Assembly: GCA_934045075.1 (NCBI GenBank)
Contig: OW203738.1
Coordinates: 5,199,487 to 5,263,486, forward strand
Direction of reading: 5' to 3'
Source of the DNA: Yponomeuta sedellus
Lineage: Eukaryota > Arthropoda > Insecta > Lepidoptera > Yponomeutidae
DNA: 64,000 nucleotides
Part shown: in pieces, positions 29,706 to 40,330 of the stretch
Position numbering within the stretch: position 1 is the first letter of the stretch
Layout: each line of letters opens with the position of its first letter
Notes under the pieces: generated by a model
What the model was told of the DNA's origin: nothing
What the model saw: the letters and a program-made list of their open reading frames with translations, nothing else
Database searches by the model: none
Position numbers and translations under genes: made by a program

Positions 29706-30981
29706 CGAGGGCTGCTACTTATGTATGCGGAATAGAAAAAATAAACAAATGTATATGGCTAAATATACTTTTATTGTTTTTCAAAGTATTCTCCACTATG
29801 ATCTATGCACTTTTGCATTCGATGAAACCAATTTGTAAAACACTTTACCACTCTGATTGAGGTATCTCCAAAACGTGCTGTTTGAACGCATCTACGGCAT
29901 CTTCACGGGTCGAAAATCGTTGACCACGTAATTTATTCTTTACATTTGGGAATAAATAGAAATCATTGGGAGCCAAATCAGGGCTGTACGGTGGATGACC
30001 CATCAATTCTATTTTTTGACCATCCAAAAATGTAGTTGTTTCCTGAGATGTATGACAGCTGGCATTGTCATGGTGAAGTAAGATTCTGCGTCGCTGGTTG
30101 TTTTGGCGTATTTCTTCAAATACTTCCGGCAAACAAATGGTCGTGTACCACTCCGAATTAACCGTTCTGCGAATTTCCAATGGTATTTTAGCCACATGGC
30201 CATTAATACCAAAAAAGCAGGCCACCATTTGCTTTACAGTGCTTTTTGCACGAGGCACTTTCGTAGGGTTCGGCTCATTTTGAAACACCCAAACTGTTGA
30301 TTGTTGTTTAGTTTCGGGATCGTACGCGTATATCCAAGATTTGTCACCTGTGTAGATATTATAAACAGATTTTGAGTCGCCTCCGTTGAATTTTTTTAAG
30401 GTTTTTTTGCACCATTCGACGCGAGCATATTTTTGATCCTGAGTTAAGTTGTGCGGGATCCAAATTTTTTTTACAGACAAATGTTCATGTAATATCCTAC
30501 GAATGCTCGTCATACATATGCCTAGAATAGCCTCTATCTCGCAATACGTAACATGGCGGTCTTGCATTATTAGTTTTCGCACAGCTTCAATATATTGTGG
30601 CACAACCACCGATTTCGGGCGACCTTCTTTAACTTCGTCCGTGAGCTTACTGCGCCCGCGATTAAACTCACTAAACCAGTAATACACAGTCGTTTTTAAT
30701 GGAGCTTCACCACCAAAAGTCGAAGTTAATTGATCTACGCACTGTTGTTGCGTTAAACCACGTCGAAAATCGTAATAAATCATAGCACGAATATTTTCAC
30801 GAGTGAGTTCCATTTTTTCAGCGATATGACATTTTAAACCCAACAAAAACAAAACACTAACGTATATAAAAGAAAAATATTTGCGGCCAGTATTTAAAAA
30901 AAGAACGAATTTGACCATGGAGGTCAAACATTGCGTTTAAAATTATTGGAATCCCAGATTCCGCATACATAAGTAGCAGCC
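29706..30981 (-). mobile_element. mariner transposon, about 1.28 kb
   Basis: Inverted ends GGGCTGCTACTTATGTATGC (left) and GCATACATAAGTAGCAGCC (right) lie next to TA dinucleotides. The left end has four extra bases (CGAG) that the right end lacks, so the right tip is trimmed. It inserted into an older LINE 3' fragment (30983-31110). Confidence 0.85.
29771..30813 (-). pseudogene. mariner transposase, frameshifted near the C terminus
   Basis: The likely start is the ATG at 30813 (MELTRENIRAMIYYDFRRGL); the longer open frame upstream is not transposase. HTH N-terminal region (residues about 1-110) with YYWFSEFNRGR, then the catalytic domain: TGDKSWI (first D), LLHHDNASCH (second D) and YSPDLAPNDFYLF (third D), with 34 residues between the last two, the DD34D signature. 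The frame ends IPQSEW with a stop at 29845, but the mariner C-terminus (KCFTNWFHRMQKCID, GEYFEKQ) continues in another frame to a stop at 29771, so one small indel at about 29848 truncates the last 25 residues. Otherwise the protein looks intact. It acts by cut-and-paste at TA sites. Confidence 0.9.
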
Positions 30982-30982
30982 T

Positions 30983-31110
30983 ATGTACATAAATAATTAA
31001 ATCGAAAATATATTGATAACAAACAGCAAAAGCAAAACAGCAAAACCTACGATATAATGTAAAAATATTTAAATAATAATTATACATAAATACCTAAAAA
31101 AAATCATAAT
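30983..31110 (-). mobile_element. LINE 3' fragment disrupted by the mariner
   Basis: TGTACATAAATAATTAAATC and AATATATTGATAACAAACAG are also present at 20037-20080. A GATGATGATGATGATGAT run follows at 31115-31134. Confidence 0.6.
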
Positions 31111-31384
31111 GGGTCGATGATGATGATGATGATTATGGTGCCCCCTAGCGGGAGTTGAACCAGTTCTAAGAATCGAGGACCCGGTTACAATCTAAAATGG
31201 GCTGACTAAAAGTTGGCCTCTGTTCAAAAGTACTTGGCGTAAAAAATACTCCAGCTTCTTTCATGTGTAGTGCAGATAGTAAGTCTTGACGTGTCCTATA
31301 AAAACAAGGTCACGATGGCGGAAAACGAAATAACTTATACGGAAGACATCTATTTATCTCAATTACGCAATACTAGAAACTCTC

Positions 31385-31797
31385 GTTCCCACTATTTAGG
31401 CTGACAAAGGTTAATATATACCTTCATGGGGCATAGTATACGCTTCTATAAAAAAACCCTGAAGATATATTAAGCTTGCCTGAAACGCGGTTCAAAAACT
31501 GTGTTAAGTTCACTTTGTGCCATAGGGGCTACTATAACATAAAGGATTATTTAGATGACAATGATGTCTGGAATTAAAGTCAGTACAATGCATGAGTTCT
31601 ATGTTTTGAAATAATTATGTAAACTCTGTTACTTAAGGACTTTGAAAAGATTAAGTTTGGAATTGTTTTGGCTATTTCTCCTCCAAAATTATCTAGATGT
31701 TGAAATGGACACCTAGTTTGAATTTGTACACGTTAATTAAGCCCCAGATTTTGCGCCACTTTGAATAAAACCTTTTCATTTCATTTCATTTTTGAAC
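31385..31797 (+). mobile_element. 5'-truncated jockey-group copy
   Basis: It starts in the C-terminal coding part (AGGCTGACAAAGGTTAATAT), keeps the GATTATTTAGATGACAATGA block, a diverged 3' end and TTTCATTTCATTTCATT. Confidence 0.85.
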
Positions 31798-32204
31798 TTC
31801 GAATAATATCTAGTTAATATGTGTAAATACGTATGCAACTAATGGTCAAAAGTATCAATTTAGTTACTCGTAGGTACTTTCAAGCAAGAAGGACAGGCTC
31901 GCTGGGGTACGAGCGCAAAATTAAAAAAAAAACTTTTATTAAAAAAATTGCCTCACCTCGACTGCTGAGCATTAACCTGCCTGCCGCCTGCTTTGTGACA
32001 CTCGTGCAAATACTATTGATTGAGATCTCAACTGTCAAAATCTGACCATTGATTACGGAAATACTGGGGAATATAGCACCGGACATACTGAGATATTTAC
32101 ACATACAAGTCAAACATATCACCATTTTGGACTTGCCGTAGTCAGGTAAAAACAGACCTGATTCTTTTCCACTTGTTTACTTATTGAAATGTTATTTTGT
32201 GACT

Positions 32205-32390
32205 GAGAGCAGTCGAAGGACCACCTGGAAAATATCAATAGACCAAGAGGCCAGGTCGATCGGCACTAGCTGGCCTGAATTGGAAGCTGCCGCGAACCAC
32301 CGTCAGAAATGGAAATCTGTGGTTAAAGCCCTATGCTCCGCTAAGAGTTAAAGGATCAAAGAAGAGGAAGAAGACTGATGGCACGTATAA
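32205..32390 (+). pseudogene. RTE-like LINE, last codons and tail
   Basis: One frame reads RTTWKISIDQEARSIGTSWP and ANHRQKWKSVVKALCSAK then a stop. W-x-x-x-V-x-A-L-C-S at the C-terminus is typical of RTE-like and related insect LINEs. GAAGAGGAAGAAGACTGATG follows as tail. Confidence 0.65.
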
Positions 32391-32391
32391 T

Positions 32392-32487
32392 ACTGCGGCT
32401 TAATTAATGTTACAAGTCAAAATAGGTGTCCATTTCAAAATCTAAATCATTATGGAGAAAAAATGGACAAAAAAACTCCACCTTACT
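32392..32487 (-). mobile_element. Jockey-group 3' end, inverted fragment
   Basis: GCGGCTTAATTAATGTTACA, TAGGTGTCCATTTCAAAATC and GGAGAAAAAATGGAC are inverse to 19600-19690. No ATTTC tail is left. Confidence 0.75.
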
Positions 32488-32632
32488 CCATACTCCACCA
32501 AGATTGTGTCCGGCCAAGTCTGGAATGGTGGAGGATAGTGAGACAGTGGTGGGCTTTACTGTCAGAAGTAATTAAGCCAATCAAGCCAATCAATATGACA
32601 TCTGATATGGCTTAAAGACTGCCATCACCAAA
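32488..32632 (-). mobile_element. 5S-headed SINE, internal fragment
   Basis: CCATACTCCACCAAGATTG to ATGGCTTAAAGACTGCCATC; diverged, with a small AATCAAGCC duplication at 32578-32600. Confidence 0.7.
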
Positions 32633-33084
32633 GAGTATATAACCGCTATGTATCACATGTCAGAAATTTCCTAGCCTAACTTGCGATGGACTGACATCTA
32701 AACAAAACGTGACGATTCCCTACCGGTAATTCAAAAAGTCAGACGGCGGTGCCAGCCATCTAATAAAGAGGTAGACATCGTTACAGTACCTACATAGCCC
32801 CTTAGTTAGGTACAGGTAGGCACTGACTTCTTTGATCTGACGTTTCTCAGAATGGGTAAATTCGCTACAATGACATTATGAAACGAAGCTACTTACGTAC
32901 AGACAAGCGGTAAAGTTAATGCACGACAACCTCCTAAAACATTTAAAATAATATTAAGGTATACTTCGCAACCACTTACACATAAGAAGATTAATTTATA
33001 CTCGTAACATCTTTCGGCTTGTGTTTGAATAAAAAATATCGAAATGATCAATTAAAGTAACAATAAAATTGGCCTTTTTTGCAT

Positions 33085-33437
33085 CTACTTAATGAGATGA
33101 TTTATACAGCATCCAGTGGTACTTCACTCACACTAGATGGGTGAAGGGACCATTCCGACGCTGTAGTGCCTGGGACATGGTTTTATAGATGGTGTAGGCT
33201 TGCCCAGCACCTATACCATCCTGACAGCTTAGTCGGCCTAGCCCACAGGAAAGACTAGTCAATACGTGCGGAGCCAACCAAGGCAAGTGGTGGTAGCTCA
33301 GTGGGTAGAACCATAGACTGGCAAGCGAGAGCCCCAGGTTCGATCCCGAGTGCGGGCATGTACCAATGACTTTGTTTAATTTCAAAGTTACGTACATTTG
33401 CGAATTTGCAGTCGCAATACCACACGCTAACGGTGAA
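33085..33437 (-). mobile_element. GCGGTGGTAGCTCAG SINE with inverted head
   Basis: Body and tail read on the minus strand (33085-33291, from GGTTGGCTCCGCACGTATTG to CATTAAGTAGATGC) while the tRNA-like head (33292-33437, TGGTGGTAGCTCAGTGGGTA) reads on the plus strand. In the copies at 16416 and 50784 both parts read the same way. Confidence 0.8.
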
Positions 33438-33575
33438 GGAAAAGTAACAATAAACCTACCGAAAACCCTCAGTAATTAAAATCAAATCCTCAAAAAATTA
33501 TAATTATTTACCAAAGTACGTTGGTAAGCATAAATAAATGCTAACCAACGTATTATGTATAATATTAATAATAAT

Positions 33576-33886
33576 AATCGAACCGAGTGATTGAAATTAA
33601 CGACTTGGTCAGGCGTGGTCAGGCGCTGGATGGGTGACTATTGCGTGACTACCGCTAGTGGCATTTTGTGTTAAGCCGTTGGTGCCGGGCTGTCATGTAA
33701 CGCCAGTCGTTAAACCATGTCAGAAGCCTTATTGGCGGCTTGATAATTTCTGACAGTAAGGCACTGTCTTCCAATCCTTCACCAACCTGGACTTGGCCTC
33801 TGTAGTGGAGTATCGTCTAAGCTTCTTGCGATGCAAGAAGAGACCCGTGCCCCAGCAGCGAGGACACACCTACCAAAGGTTGATAT
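33576..33886 (+). mobile_element. 5S-headed SINE, head partly deleted
   Basis: ACCGAGTGATTGAAATTAAC, then GGCGCTGGATGGGTGACTAT (5S box C region), body, and GGACACACCTACCAAAGGTTG end. Confidence 0.8.
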
Positions 33887-34724
33887 ATCACTAATAATTA
33901 TGATTTTTCCACAACGTTTATTTATTTTAGTACAAGTGTTATTTATTTAGAGTAAAGTGCATAATCGGGGCTTGCATAATACGATAGTTACATTCAATAC
34001 ATTTAATAAATCTTATACGGGTCGCACCGTATATTTTATTAATAAATATTTAAATAAATATACAACATCTCATAAAATTTTAAGCACGTTGGTGACACAA
34101 AATTGCTGCATTGAATACCATTTAAAAAATCTACATCGCCCATTTAAAACGACAACGTTTTATCTACTAAATTACAACTTTACAGGAGACAAGTTTTGAA
34201 GTTTAAAAAATCATATGTTCGTAAATAATGACTTTCCGATAAAGAATGTATATTAAATAAGTGATATAACTTATGCATTTTATTGATAACCTGTTGAAAA
34301 CCTTTTAATTATTCATTTAACCTATCGATTAGGCAACTCAAAAAAAATGGACCAAATATCACATTCTTCCTGAAAATATAGCATAAAAGTGATGTATTAA
34401 ATTAATCTATCACAGTGTAGATGATATTGCTTTTTAAATTGACATAGATATGTTATAAAAACACGTTCAATTTGATAGATAAATCCATTTAATTATAAAA
34501 ATATTATAAAAAAACTGAGATATCAAAAGTTTTGCCATATATCATAGCCTACATTTTAGCTTATTCAGTCTTAAATGGCATGTTATAAAAGCTGAACAGT
34601 AACAACAAATCACATATAGCTTAAAATAAGTGCCTACGTTAATTTAATGACAATCAGTCTTGCATAGCCCGTTATAATTTTAATTATAAATCACATCGGA
34701 GTTAAAGTTGGGTAACTAACAACC

Positions 34725-34860
34725 GATTTCTGAATTGAGAATTTCGCTAAGTATAGCTACTTAACTGTAGTGCTGTCTCGTCAATTTTCACAAAAAATAG
34801 CGTAACGTTACTTAAGTATTTACTAATAGAAAATTCTTAAGTCAGAAACCGGCCCTAAGT
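34725..34860. mobile_element. MITE, TTTCTGAATTGAGAAT family, nested
   Basis: CCGATTTCTGAATTGAGAAT at the left and AATTCTTAAGTCAGAAACCG at the right are inverse, with TA outside and the GTGCTGTCTCGTC interior. Same family as 13891-14030. Confidence 0.7.
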
Positions 34861-35042
34861 ATAGCTCTCTAAAGAAAATCACAGTCGAAGAGCCAAGCTC
34901 TGTCTTATTTAAGTACGCTAAACTAAGTTTTATGATCAGTCTCTCATAGACAGTGATGATTTTACTTAAAATCAGTATCACGGAACATACAGCTACGTTA
35001 TAAAATTAAATGCAGTAAAAATCTCGTTTCTAATCGATTGCC

Positions 35043-37761
35043 TTACAGCGATTCAAAAAAGGGTCTGTGATACCTGGGTATCAGGTTTTTGTTAACCAAA
35101 TCCATGAGATCTGACTTTTTCTTCTCAGCTAGGCCAGGCTTTTGTGTATACACTGCCTTTAGTTCTATATTGTTAGTCTTTTTCTTCTTTACCACCATTG
35201 CTTTCTTAAATTGTTCTGCGGCGTATGATTCTTTAAACCAAATAGCACATGGGTCATGTTTTTGGACTTTTATTACCTTAATTCCCGTTAACCTGACATT
35301 GACACCCATTTCGTCTTTTTGCAATGCAAAGTTCATCTGGCTGCACACACTTTTCCAATCTATAAAGTCTTCGTAGCACATCTCGTTCACATGAATCGGA
35401 GTGCTTTTTTTTCTGGCAGCTTTTATAGCCCCGATAAAAGCATCAGGGGTATACATCGGTCCAGCCCTTAGTTGTCTTTTTATTTCCTTTTCAATTTGAG
35501 AATGGGCTGAGTCGCCTTCATTCTGGGTATGCCCTTTAATTAAATATTTATGTGTCACTGATCTTAGATTTGGCAGGTTCTGTACAGCATACAGGTACAA
35601 TGAAACCATAAATTTATTTTTTTGTTGTCCTGCGCAGTTATCCGAATAGAAGACAACATCTAGGTCTTCCGCTGTCTCTGAAATGGCTTTCAAATAATTG
35701 AATACGCATGTACCGATTTCATTAATTTCTCTGTTTGCGTTCGACTCATCCCATACATAGCTTTCAACTTCATTCGTCTGAATGTTGTATATAGTGAGGT
35801 TCAGTACATTAAGCTTAGACTTGTAATAAAAGACTGAAATGTCCCCTTTGGGGCATTGAAAAACTGCTTCTAGATCGTAAACGGCCACGTGAATATCTTT
35901 GTTATTCTTATCTCTCTCCTTTTCAATACGTGACAGTTGCTTCTCTTTAATGTGGTTTTCATAATTTTCTTTTTCAGATGCTTTTTCTTCTTCTGTGCTG
36001 TTTTTAAATGCTTCACAAACGTCACAGAGGTCTTTTTTAGGCACAAAAAAGGAAATGTTGAAATCATGCGTAAATATACGGTAGAATGTCACATAAGATG
36101 CAAAAGGAACGCTTTCAGTCTTACATTTTTCGACATAATCTCGGTGAAGGTCAGTGATAGCTTTACTACCATCAATGTAGTGCCTTTTAGAGTTTGCTCG
36201 GATATAATGAGATTCTATTTCAGGTATGGCCTCTATAAAGTTCTTAACACCGTTAGTGATGTTTTCGTCTAATTTGAAATGTTTTCCGTGGCAACCGCGT
36301 TCATCTTTCATAGTTGAAATATTCGTATCTTTATTCTTTTTTTTTATTGCTGTTTCTATAGGGCGATTATTGATACCCAAAGTGTTTTTGAAAAATGTTT
36401 TGCACACTCTGATCTTTTCACCAGAAATTGTCAAATAAAATGCGTTGTTATTTTCACGCTTTGGGGCAACATTTCCATGGGAATCCAACTTAACATAACG
36501 GTGTTTTGGGACTACTAATTGTATAGAGTTAGCCAAAAATGTCCACTGTTTTTCAATTTCTGCCAAACTCCAGTATTCTCGTAATATTTGTTGTCGTTGG
36601 TCTTCTGTGATGCAAAATTGACATTTAAATCGACAACTTTCTTTGCAAGGTGGTTTCAGCTCGCGTTCATGAACAATTTTCTTTGTCTTTGGCGATTCAT
36701 AAGATTTACCGCAGTTTCTCAATCTTTTCGCTATGTTTTTTTTCCAGTTGTATTCCTGTCTTGGTCTTTTTTCCCCTTTTTAGTTGGAGTATTATCTGTT
36801 TGTGTTGATTCATGTTGTATACTTGTGCTAGCCTCACTTTCCGTAACAATTTCTAGTCCATGTGGTTCGCGTGAGCTAACCACATTTTCTGTATTGGTCT
36901 CTAACCCACGTTGTGTTCTTGTAGATTCATGTTGCATACTCGTGCTAGCTTCGTTTTTGGTAACGTTATCCAGTCCATGTTGTGCGCGTATGCTAATGAC
37001 ATTTTCTGCGTTTTTCTCTGACTCACGTTGTGTGCTTGTACTAATCTGATTTTCCGTAATACTATGTGATTCACGTTGCATGCTTTGGTTGGCTTCATTT
37101 TCCTCTGCTTCATGTGAACTCGTTTCACTTAATGTGTGAATAACTACCTCTCGAACATCTGCAGGCGCAACATAGTTTGGATCTCTGACGGAGTCATCGG
37201 AGTCTATAAAGAAATAACATTATAATATTTAGGATCACAAAGCTGTCACAGCGATAATAATATGTATTATTGTTGTATAACTGCTACCTTCATAAAACGA
37301 CGTGGTACTGCTTGAAGAGCTACTCGATGAACTGCTGCTACTGCTAGTTGACAAGCGACGTTCCCGTGTATAGCTTTTTCCTTGATCATTGTCTGAAAAT
37401 AGCAAAAGGTAGTTAATATTATAACACTTGTAGGTACCTAATGATATACCTAAACTACATAGATGAAGTATCCCCGGGACGCTGAACAATAAATTGCATC
37501 ACGCTCGCACAGATGCACTGTGCACTGTTCGAGCGTGATGCAATATATTTACGTGGGAGCGAGAGATAGCTAATAACAGGTCAATGTAAGAAATTCTCTC
37601 TGCTCGGCGACCGCGCTTTACAAAAGTGTATACTTACCGATTTCCTCTACTGGAATATGGGTTGTTAAATTGCTTGGAGTATCGGGTTCGTCTTCATTAT
37701 CTTCTTGCTCGGCGTTACTTTTTGTCGCTAATAAAACTATCCTTCTAGACCGCGATGCCAT
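35043..37761 (-). CDS. Transposase-like RNase-H-fold protein (DUF7869-like), three exons, one frameshift
   Basis: Exon 1, 37638-37761, starts MASRSRRIVLLATKSNAEQE and ends at a strong donor (G|GTAAGTATAC). Exon 2, 37288-37392, follows CTATTTTCAG and holds a 13-residue serine run; its donor is GTAGCAG. Exon 3, 37203-35043, follows TTTCTTTATAG; all junctions keep phase 1. Exon 3 begins with a Ser/Thr/Glu-rich, repeat-like linker (QHES, ENQISTSTQRESE), then needs a one-base shift in the A/G run near 36770 to enter QEYNWKKNIAKRLRNCGKSY. A Cys cluster (PPCKESCRFKCQFC) follows. The core has HVAVYDLEAVF, FYSDNCAGQQKNKF and KGHTQNEGDSAHSQIEKEI, plausibly D, D and E of a DDE-like fold. DUF7869 or Sola-like kinship is recalled, not searched. 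Inverted ends around it argue for a transposon gene, not a host gene. Confidence 0.7.
37493..37544. repeat. Perfect-stem hairpin in intron 1
   Basis: ATTGCATCACGCTCG and its exact inverse CGAGCGTGATGCAAT enclose 22 bp that themselves contain CACAG...CTGTT and GCACTGTGC palindromes. It lies in the first intron of the transposase-like gene. Confidence 0.85.
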
Positions 37762-38372
37762 CTACGGTATAAGAAGCTTCATTAGGTGTTTTGTTTTAGC
37801 ATCTATAACGTAACAGAATGACAAATCACGGTACAAATAAAAAAAAATATCTGGAAAATCGTAACAAGAAGAAATACACCATACAAAAAACTCACCTGTA
37901 AAAAAATTATGACATCAACGCTGTTTTATTCTAAGTTATCAGGGTCAGAAATAAAAATTATTGCAAGAACAATGTGATATAGTGACATGACTTTTAGTTT
38001 AAATGTAACAGTTTTACAACATAAGCGTGATAAATTATATTGTGACGATTAAACATTACAATAAAATTACTTACATTAGACATACCTTAACATCAACACG
38101 GTGGTAAACACGTAATGCCACGTTTTTTTCTGCAAATTGGGAGCACTTCACTCTCTGCTCGCTAGTTGACAACTAATTTGTCATGGTGTCGAACCAAACA
38201 AGGTGTGCAAAAGAGACAACGCTACATCGCAATATGGCACAGTAAAGTTGTCTCTTTCATTCATAATTACGTGGTTTCTCGACCAATAAATACCACATTT
38301 TTGCAGAAAATAAAGCAAAAAATTGCGATTCCGATAAACTAAAAATTAAAAAAGTGGAATTTTCATTATGTC
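37762..38372. other. Upstream region of the transposase-like gene
   Basis: AT-rich; GAGACAACGCTACATCGC and AAAGTTGTCTCTTTCATTC (38212-38260) form a short inverted pair. No defined promoter element can be called with confidence. Confidence 0.4.
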
Positions 38373-38395
38373 ACGTTGTCGTTTTAAATGGGCGA

Positions 38396-39180
38396 CATAT
38401 TGGTACCAAAACGGTGTTGCTTAAGATTTCCGAAGAGCATAACTTCCATCGCTCATTGATATCTGTTACCGTTGACTGGGTAGGACGCCTACTGAAAGAG
38501 GTTTTTGTTTGACTTTCTCCTACATGGTTCTTTACTTCGCTTTGGTTGACAAGTAGCAATCACTCAATGTGGTTGGCAATAAAAGATCCAATCGATCTTC
38601 AGGTAGCAGTCACACTCACAGATTAAAAAGACTCGGCCACACTTACCACTAAGTGTGGAAGGTAAGAATATTTTCTCTTACCATGAATGGAGAGAAAATA
38701 GTAAAATCTTAAAGGTCAAGTAATCATTATCTCACACAGATATTAATAATCAAACCGTTGTACATGGATAAGAAATTTTGTTAGTACTACACATTATAGG
38801 ATTATAATCAGATAAAATTCACTAGACTTCGACCGGGTAGACAAAAGGCCTAGTAAATTTATTTATTTATTCAGATCCGAGAATCATCTATCCGGATGCA
38901 ATCCAATAAAATCGACACACAAAATAATAATTCTCATAATAATAATATAATTATCTATACGAAAAAGAAAAATATCGTGAGGAATTCTGAGTGTTTGAGA
39001 TGTCTGATACTTCAGTCTGGTCTCTTCATGTCTGGCAATTGCCAATCCACGTTGGGCACGCGTGACAATTAAGCCCGTACTTACTCTCTCTCTCTCTCTC
39101 TCTCTCTGGGAGAAGGCCTGTATTACACAGTAAATATTTACCTTTGATTACATTTATACCTTCAATTACAAATCCGGACC
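38396..39180. other. No gene seen; microsatellite
   Basis: 38640-38700 has overlapping small palindromes (ACACTTACCACTAAGTGTGG; TATTTTCTC...GAGAAAATA). 39080-39107 is (CT)n followed by GGGAGAAGGCCTGT, the dispersed GA/CT repeat word also near 8095 and 44270. Confidence 0.45.
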
Positions 39181-39287
39181 GGCCACCAATCCGGACTTGG
39201 ACCCCGTGGTGGAGTATAGCCTATGCCTTCCTTAGGGAAGAGACCGGTGCCCCTCGGTGGGGACATAATTGGTTGATGATGATGACA
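39181..39287 (+). mobile_element. 5S-headed SINE, 3' fragment with GAT tail
   Basis: CACCAATCCGGACTTGGACC to GGGGACATAATTGGTTGATG and GATGATGA; close to the tail at 25060-25111. Confidence 0.8.
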
Positions 39288-39289
39288 AA

Positions 39290-40198
39290 TTCAAGCGACC
39301 ACGGGGTAATAATGTACGAAAATATTTTTTTGTACAATCCTCATGAAACTAATTTACTATTGTGATTCTAACCGTATAAAAAAAGCTCGTAATTGGCCTA
39401 TGTTAAGTCTAATTTAATTGTCTACCTAATCGCGCTGAGTGATTCTTGTGATTAAATAAAACGAATATGAAATACCTACATTGTAAAATAACATTACTCC
39501 CGTACAACCTCTTAGGGAGGAGGCCGTGGCTGGAAACCAGCGTTGTCCAGAAATGTCCCGGTCAGCAGTCAGCGCCAGCTGGGTCAATACTCAATATCGT
39601 TCGCTTTATTTTATATTATCACAATCTAGGTGGTATTAAAGTCTTATTTTATCTTAAATTGTATTTCGATGCGACAATAAATATTTTTTATCCTTTATCG
39701 TTCAGAAGAGAGATAATAATGAATCGTCGCAGGTGTCCTCAATTGACAGAAACAATTCGAGAGTATTCGATTCTTTTGAGGGATGAAACAAAATAGTGTC
39801 AAAGACCTAAATTAAAATATTTCTTTTTTGTACTATTCTTTTACTTGTTATTAGCAAATAAACTATTTTTTTTTTAAACTTAAAAGTACAGACGCGTCCT
39901 AACTACAAACGCTCCCGCACAACAACTCTGGGAGTAGAGAATGACTGAAAATCAGCGCTGCACGCCGTGATAGCATTAGCCGAGTCGTTCGCTTTTGCCT
40001 CACTAGACTTGTAATAAATAAGATGTTACATAATGTTTAATGTTAATTTCAAGCTAGTTTGTGAATGGCAATAAAATATTTTTTATTCTTATTCTTATAT
40101 GCCTAAAGAAGCAATTGGGTTTAAGAAAGCAGTTGGAACACCTAAATCTCAGTCCCAGCTTTTACAATTGAAAAAAAATCAACTTCTTTTATAAAGAT
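39290..40198. other. LINE 3'-end remnants, no gene
   Basis: 39490-39590 and 39905-39990 share CCGTGGCTGGAAACCAGCG-like and ACTGAAAATCAGCGCTGCAC blocks. 40065-40105 ends GGCAATAAAATATTTTTTAT then TCTTATTCTTAT, a polyadenylation-like signal with a short repeat tail as in a LINE 3' end. Confidence 0.45.
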
Positions 40199-40330
40199 GT
40201 TGGAGAGGTGGTAGCATAGCGGTGGAACGTCGGCTTCTCATTCGAGAGGTCGTGGGTTCGGATCCCCGCACATACCAATGATTACGTACCTTTGTGAAGT
40301 TATAGTAGCGATAACACTATTATTATAAGC
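40199..40330 (+). mobile_element. tRNA-headed SINE, GAGGTGGTAGCATAGCGG family
   Basis: Box A TGGTAGCATAGCGGTGG, box B GGTCGTGGGTTCGGATCCC and ACATACCAATGATTACGTAC. Minus-strand relatives at 14052-14137, 49338-49425 and 63237-63325. Confidence 0.7.

Larger units (their letters stand above)
34136..38395 (-). mobile_element. DNA transposon candidate, 4.26 kb, 23 bp inverted ends, intron-containing transposase gene
   Basis: TCGCCCATTTAAAACGACAA at the left (34136-34158, 23 bp in all) is repeated exactly inverted at 38373-38395. Between them lies the three-exon RNase-H-fold gene at 35043-37761 and a nested MITE (34725-34860). Immediate flanks (TACA and CATA for a 4 bp window) do not form an obvious target-site duplication, so the outermost base is uncertain. 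Confidence 0.6.

Noticed and set aside
36588..37049. 153-codon plus-strand frame opposite the transposase-like gene
   Set aside because: Hydrophobic, low-complexity shadow of the minus-strand coding exon.
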